Source: Enterococcus quebecensis (lineage in GTDB: Bacteria; Bacillota; Bacilli; Lactobacillales; Enterococcaceae). Taken from it: a stretch of 64,000 nt of DNA. A model generated the notes under the pieces. It had not been told where the DNA came from. It did not search any database and was given only the letters and a program-made list of their open reading frames with translations. Below, piece by piece: positions 60,864 to 64,000 of this stretch; within the stretch, counting starts at the first letter, position 1; the number at the start of each line of letters is the position of its first letter. The stretch lies in NCBI RefSeq assembly GCF_001730365.1, contig NZ_MIKB01000001.1:1-64000 (forward strand). The letters are read 5' to 3'. The translations under genes were made by a program, and so were the position numbers.

Positions 60864-60923
60864 GTCAACTTATGTTTGTTTTACAATGTATGTATCAAAT
60901 TATTTATGAATAGAGGTTAGAGA

Positions 60924-61748
60924 ATGATCAAAAAAGTTTTGACAGTTGCTGGTTCTGATTCTAGCGGTGGTGCAGGTATTCAAGCGGATTTAAAAACATT
61001 TGAAGAATATGGAACGTTTGGTTTTTCGGCTTTAACTAGTATAGTGACAATGGATCCAGATGAAGGTTGGAGTCATATGGTTACTCCTATTGAGCCTGAG
61101 TTGGTAGAAAGGCAATTAAAAACTATTTTTGCCGGTGGTTCTCTAGATGCGATGAAAACAGGCATGCTTGGTACAATTGAGGCCATTGAAATTACTCGAA
61201 GCTACATTGATAAATTTTCAATGGATAATATCGTCATTGATCCAGTTATGGCTTGTAAAGGAACGAGTGAACTGTTACAGCCGGAAAATGTCGCTGCTAT
61301 GACTCGTTTACTTTTACCTAAAGCGACAATTACAACGCCAAACTTGGTAGAAGCTGGGATTTTATCTGAAATGGGTGATTTGACTTCTATAGATCAAATG
61401 AAAGAAGCAGCCAAGAAAATTCTTGCGTTGGGCCCTAAAAATGTCGTAATTAAAGGTGGTCACCGCTTGCAAACAGATAAAGCAATTGATCTTTTTTATG
61501 ATGGATCTGATTTTACTACCTTAGAAAACGAATTATTTGCAACTGACTACAATCATGGTGCTGGCTGTACCTTTGCTGCTGCAGTAACTGCTGGTCTTGC
61601 TAAAGGATATTCTGTCATTGAAGCTGTAGCTCTAGCTAAAAAATTTGTGGCGTCAGCAATCAAAAACGGGCAAAAAATTAATCCATTCCTTGGTCATGTT
61701 TGGCATGGTGCATACAATCATGCAGAAAATCGAATGACGGATAATTAA
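60924..61748 (+). CDS. pdxK: Pyridoxine/pyridoxal kinase (ThiD-like, PdxK)
   Basis: This 274-residue ribokinase-fold enzyme phosphorylates B6 vitamers to PLP precursors. It belongs to the ThiD-like group known from Enterococcus and Bacillus. It has LTVAGSDSSGGAGIQADLKTF near the N-terminus, VMACKGTSELL for the ATP/substrate loop, and the catalytic GAGCTFAAA (near 220). It starts at the ATG at 60924 after GAGG and is followed at 11 bases by the ECF S-component, forming a salvage operon. Confidence 0.9.
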   Translation: MIKKVLTVAGSDSSGGAGIQADLKTFEEYGTFGFSALTSIVTMDPDEGWSHMVTPIEPELVERQLKTIFAGGSLDAMKTGMLGTIEAIEITRSYIDKFSMDNIVIDPVMACKGTSELLQPENVAAMTRLLLPKATITTPNLVEAGILSEMGDLTSIDQMKEAAKKILALGPKNVVIKGGHRLQTDKAIDLFYDGSDFTTLENELFATDYNHGAGCTFAAAVTAGLAKGYSVIEAVALAKKFVASAIKNGQKINPFLGHVWHGAYNHAENRMTDN

Positions 61749-61759
61749 GGAGTGATTCT

Positions 61760-62308
61760 ATGTATAAAAAAAACTCAACGACTTCCATTGTTTTAGTTGG
61801 ATTATTTGCTGCATTGACTATTCTAGGTACAATGCTTAAAATCCCTTTGCCTACTGGCGCATTTGTTCATTTAGGCAACGCCGTTTTATTACTAGCGGTT
61901 CTTTTGATTGGTTATAAAAAAGGTGCCTTGGCTGGTGGTTTGGGTTTTGCTATTTTTGATGTTTTAAACGGATTTGCAGCAGAAGCTCCTTATTTTATTA
62001 TAGAAAGTTTTATAGTAGGCGGTGCAGCAGCTTTGATGATTGTATTTTTCCATCACAATATTAATACTATCTGGAAAATCATTGTTGTAGCTGCTGTGAC
62101 CGGTATTGCAAAAATCATCATGACACAAGTAAAAAATACTATGATGGGTCTTCTTGCTGGTGCAGATTTTAATGTGGCATTTGCAAGCTCTCTGTCAAAA
62201 TTACCCGCAACTTTCATCAATGTTGCTACTACTATTGTCATTGTGAGCCTTGTCTATTTCCCGCTGAAAAAAGCCATGGATATAATATTTACAAAACAAA
62301 CCTTTTAA
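61760..62308 (+). CDS. pdxU: ECF transporter S component, probably for vitamin B6
   Basis: This 182-residue membrane protein has six hydrophobic segments and the ECF S-subunit N-terminus ALTILGTMLKIPLPTGAFVHLGNAV. It needs the shared EcfAAT module encoded elsewhere. The substrate is inferred from its operon with pdxK and the divergent PdxR-like gene; a thiamine-precursor role is the alternative. Confidence 0.8.
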   Translation: MYKKNSTTSIVLVGLFAALTILGTMLKIPLPTGAFVHLGNAVLLLAVLLIGYKKGALAGGLGFAIFDVLNGFAAEAPYFIIESFIVGGAAALMIVFFHHNINTIWKIIVVAAVTGIAKIIMTQVKNTMMGLLAGADFNVAFASSLSKLPATFINVATTIVIVSLVYFPLKKAMDIIFTKQTF

Positions 62309-62318
62309 TCAACCTTAC

Positions 62319-62372
62319 AAAAAAACAGTCCACTTATTTTGACAATATCAAAAATAAGTGGACTGTTTTTTA
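62319..62372. terminator. Bidirectional terminator between pdxU and the HAAS gene
   Basis: A perfect stem of about 22 bp (AAAAAACAGTCCACTTATTTT and its complement) serves both converging transcripts and overlaps the stop of the minus-strand gene. Confidence 0.93.
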
Positions 62373-63353
62373 TTCTTTTCTACTAAAAATACTTTCCAAC
62401 ACCCCAAATGCAATTGCACCCACAGGAAAGATTATCCAGTTTGATCCCCAATTTCCTAAGAGAAAACCTTGGCATAAAAAGATTCCAACAATGATGGGCC
62501 AATAAACTTTTTCAAGTGTATGCAACCATTCTGGTTTCCTACTGTTGCGTTCAGCTTTTGCTCTTGGCCCCAGCTCATTTTCGTTTGAAATAAAATAAGT
62601 ATTCTCAATCAATTTAGTAAAACTACCCATAATTACTCCACCAAAAATAAAGAAGAAAACACTAAAAGAAACTACTCCAAACATGCCTCCAACACCCAAT
62701 AGCGCTCGTCCTATTGATTGATTGAATACAGTTAGTAAAACTACCGGTATCAATGATAAAATGGCCAATATTACTCCTGTAACCATGCAAAAAACAAACG
62801 AACGTTGGAAAATTTCTTTTCTTGTCTTCACTTCATTTTTCACTTGAAGAGGAATAAAACGATCATCTAGCCTTTTATTTGAATTGATCATACTTGTTCC
62901 AGCTATAATAAACAACGGAACTCCAATCGCTATACCAATAAAGAAAAACAGTAAACCAAAACCTATACCAAAAGGTCCGCCCAATACACCAATTGAAGCA
63001 AATAAGGCAGCGCTGCCCATCAAGATCATCATCACACCCAATCCAATCAGTGTAGCACCTTTACGTCTAATAGCTAAAAATTCAATCGATTCATCTATCG
63101 TAATTTCGTCGATTTCATATCCTTTCTCATCAGCAAACTCCTGCTTTATATTCATTTCATCTAGTAGTTCATCAATAGAGCCAAATTCTGAAATCACTGC
63201 ACCTATAGCTTCATTTTCAGATTTCCCTTGTCTTTTTAAATCTTCGTATCTGTCTTCTGCGCTTGCAAGTAAATCTTCTTTTAGCTGTATTGTTTGGCTT
63301 GTTTCCGGTACGCTTAAAAACAAGCTGTCAATATAATCACTGATTGTTTTCAT
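62370..63353 (-). CDS. HAAS-domain membrane protein paired with PadR
   Basis: The 327-residue protein has an N-terminal HAAS-type (permease prefix) helical domain (about 1-70, with EDRYEDLKRQGKSENEAIGAV). Six hydrophobic segments follow (about 98-120, 125-150, 185-212, 218-245, 285-300 and 303-320). HAAS domains are found next to PadR regulators and are thought to link membrane state to transcription. The start at 63353 follows AAGGAGG. The function is otherwise unknown. Confidence 0.85.
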   Translation of the reverse strand: MKTISDYIDSLFLSVPETSQTIQLKEDLLASAEDRYEDLKRQGKSENEAIGAVISEFGSIDELLDEMNIKQEFADEKGYEIDEITIDESIEFLAIRRKGATLIGLGVMMILMGSAALFASIGVLGGPFGIGFGLLFFFIGIAIGVPLFIIAGTSMINSNKRLDDRFIPLQVKNEVKTRKEIFQRSFVFCMVTGVILAILSLIPVVLLTVFNQSIGRALLGVGGMFGVVSFSVFFFIFGGVIMGSFTKLIENTYFISNENELGPRAKAERNSRKPEWLHTLEKVYWPIIVGIFLCQGFLLGNWGSNWIIFPVGAIAFGVLESIFSRKE

Positions 63354-63360
63354 TCCATTT

Positions 63361-63395
63361 CCTCCTTAAATTAAAAGCATAGTAGGTTAAATAAT
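63361..63395 (-). repeat. Leader repeat copy D (degenerate), before the HAAS gene
   Basis: TATGCTTTTAATTTAAGGAGG precedes the start in the same position as copies A-C, with a preceding TTTAACCTAC remnant of the hairpin part. The match is partial and overlaps the end of the PadR gene. Confidence 0.3.
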
Positions 63396-63707
63396 AAAAC
63401 GTTCGACCACTTTTTTTGTCAATAACCATTCGACTTTTTTTTCTTCCAAGTATTGTTTTCCAGACGACGTAATTTTATAGTACGTTCTTTTCTTCCCATG
63501 TGTGATTTGCCCGGGAAATGATTCGATAAATCCATTCTTTTCTAAACGGTTAAACGCTGAATATAACGTTGTTTCTTTGATCGAATAGTTATTTTGAGAA
63601 ATCTCCGTGATTCTTTTAGAAATCGCATAACCATAAGAATCTCCTTCCTGCAAAACAGATAAAATGAATGTATCATTATATCCTCTTATTGCATCGCTGC
63701 CGATCAT
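63387..63707 (-). CDS. PadR-family transcriptional regulator
   Basis: This 106-residue winged-helix repressor of the PadR-s2 type has SYGYAISKRI, the recognition region IKETTLYSAFNRLEKNGFI (about 43-61) and the wing GKKRTYYKIT. The start at 63707 follows GGAGGTGG. A 13-12-13 inverted repeat covers its promoter (63745-63782), so autorepression is expected. It is co-transcribed with the HAAS membrane protein 33 bases downstream. Confidence 0.93.
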   Translation of the reverse strand: MIGSDAIRGYNDTFILSVLQEGDSYGYAISKRITEISQNNYSIKETTLYSAFNRLEKNGFIESFPGQITHGKKRTYYKITSSGKQYLEEKKVEWLLTKKVVERFII

Positions 63708-63744
63708 TGGACCACCTCCAATTACTCCATCAGATGTACTACGT

Positions 63745-63782
63745 CTGTCGTTGTAATTATAATACCATGATTACTACGACAG
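63745..63782. promoter_or_regulatory. PadR operator: 13-12-13 inverted repeat
   Basis: CTGTCGTTGTAAT and ATTACTACGACAG are complementary at 12 of 13 positions and are separated by 12 bases. The repeat spans the -10 and ends at the -35 of the PadR promoter. Confidence 0.75.
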
Positions 63783-63787
63783 GTAAA
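63759..63787 (-). promoter_or_regulatory. Promoter of the PadR-HAAS operon
   Basis: TTTACC (63787-63782) and TATTAT (63764-63759) on the minus strand are 17 bases apart, with TGG just before the -10. Confidence 0.7.
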
Positions 63788-63800
63788 GTAAAAACAAAAA

Positions 63801-63838
63801 AAGACTAGGAACTAACTCTTCGAGTCATCTCCTAGTCT
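63801..63838 (-). terminator. Terminator of guaC
   Basis: AGACTAGGA with an inner GACTC/GAGTT pairing forms a long stem followed by seven T on the minus strand, 20 bases after the guaC stop. Confidence 0.88.
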
Positions 63839-63857
63839 CATGATATCTAGATTTTAA

Positions 63858-64000
63858 TTAAATTGTATCACCATTAAAAATTGAATTTTTTACTATAACA
63901 TAATCCACTTTACGAATTGCTTCAAGATCACGTCCACCTGCATATGAAATGGAAGATTGCAAATCTTGTTGCATTTCTACTAATGTATCAGCTAAACTTC
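63858..64000 (-). CDS. guaC: GMP reductase, C-terminal end
   Basis: The last 47 residues run into the window edge. They read [16 protein letters not shown], then [20 protein letters not shown] and a C-terminal NSIFNGDTI. This is the typical tail of the type 2 GMP reductase of Firmicutes, which converts GMP to IMP in purine salvage. The catalytic part is outside the window. Confidence 0.9.
   Translation of the reverse strand, partial: SLADTLVEMQQDLQSSISYAGGRDLEAIRKVDYVIVKNSIFNGDTI

Larger units (their letters stand above)
60521..60923. other. MocR-pdxK intergenic region
   Basis: This gap holds a TATACT box for the MocR-type gene (60601-60596, minus strand), the tandem 61-bp repeat (60687-60820), a terminator-like hairpin and, after it, TTTACA/TTTATG (17 apart) as a weak candidate promoter for pdxK. 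The repeat part is clearly richer in G and C than its surroundings. The region probably also contains the MocR binding sites. Confidence 0.5.

Overview
The window is a low-GC Firmicutes chromosome segment. Gene content and order point to an Enterococcus; I cannot fix the species. The main evidence is a polC-type DNA polymerase III, an Eep/RseP-type protease between proS and dxr, a phoH-pgpH-ybeY-dgkA-era-recO cluster, a glyQS T-box, a pdxK-ECF pair, and strong AGGAGG ribosome binding sites with sigma-A promoters. Most of the window is vertically inherited core genome read from the minus strand. No insertion sequence, phage, CRISPR array, tRNA or rRNA gene was seen.

Layout. 1-2540: a truncated exported protein divergent from an Mga-type regulator. 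2574-5232: an orphan GH4 6-phospho-glycosidase divergent from a LacI-type regulator, with a LacI-style operator inside the glycosidase promoter and a consensus cre next to it. 5238-7389: a NatAB-like ABC exporter. 7828-13601: zapA-cvpA-mutS2-trxA-uvrC. 13882-24379: uppS-cdsA-dxr-rseP-proS-polC (isoprenoid carrier lipid, phospholipid, site-2 protease, tRNA charging, replication). 24569-28361: a MacB-like ABC transporter coupled to a membrane protein with five PASTA-like repeats and no kinase domain. 28583-31899: rpsB-tsf-pyrH-frr. 32241-33955: an alpha-carbonic anhydrase lipoprotein and a TrmH/SpoU methyltransferase. 34075-35387: acylphosphatase and YidC. 35414-39901: an unusual five-gene operon (DUF2177, FakA-DegV fusion, DUF1295, TspO/MBR-like, TetR). 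40190-43525: glyQS behind a glycine T-box. 43557-50220: rpsU-yqeY, phoH-pgpH-ybeY-dgkA-era and recO. 50426-55075: a Zur-like Fur protein divergent from a PPDK regulatory protein, then hom-thrC-thrB. 55209-59048: a zinc-type ArsR repressor, proC, phosphoglucomutase and a nitroreductase. 59078-62308: a MocR/PdxR-like regulator divergent from pdxK and an ECF S-component. 62370-63707: PadR and a HAAS-type membrane protein with a clear operator. 63858-64000: the 3' end of guaC.

The most interesting items are (i) the PASTA plus MacB-type ABC trio; (ii) the DUF2177/FakA-DegV/DUF1295/TspO-like/TetR operon, which reads as a membrane fatty-acid modification or stress module; (iii) a short repeated leader motif just before the Shine-Dalgarno of polC, glyQ, tsf and the HAAS gene; and (iv) a tandem 61-bp repeat plus terminator hairpin in the MocR-pdxK intergenic region. 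Start codons were re-chosen from Shine-Dalgarno positions wherever the longest reading frame ran through the ribosome binding site. All homology statements come from recognising motifs by eye; no database search was run.
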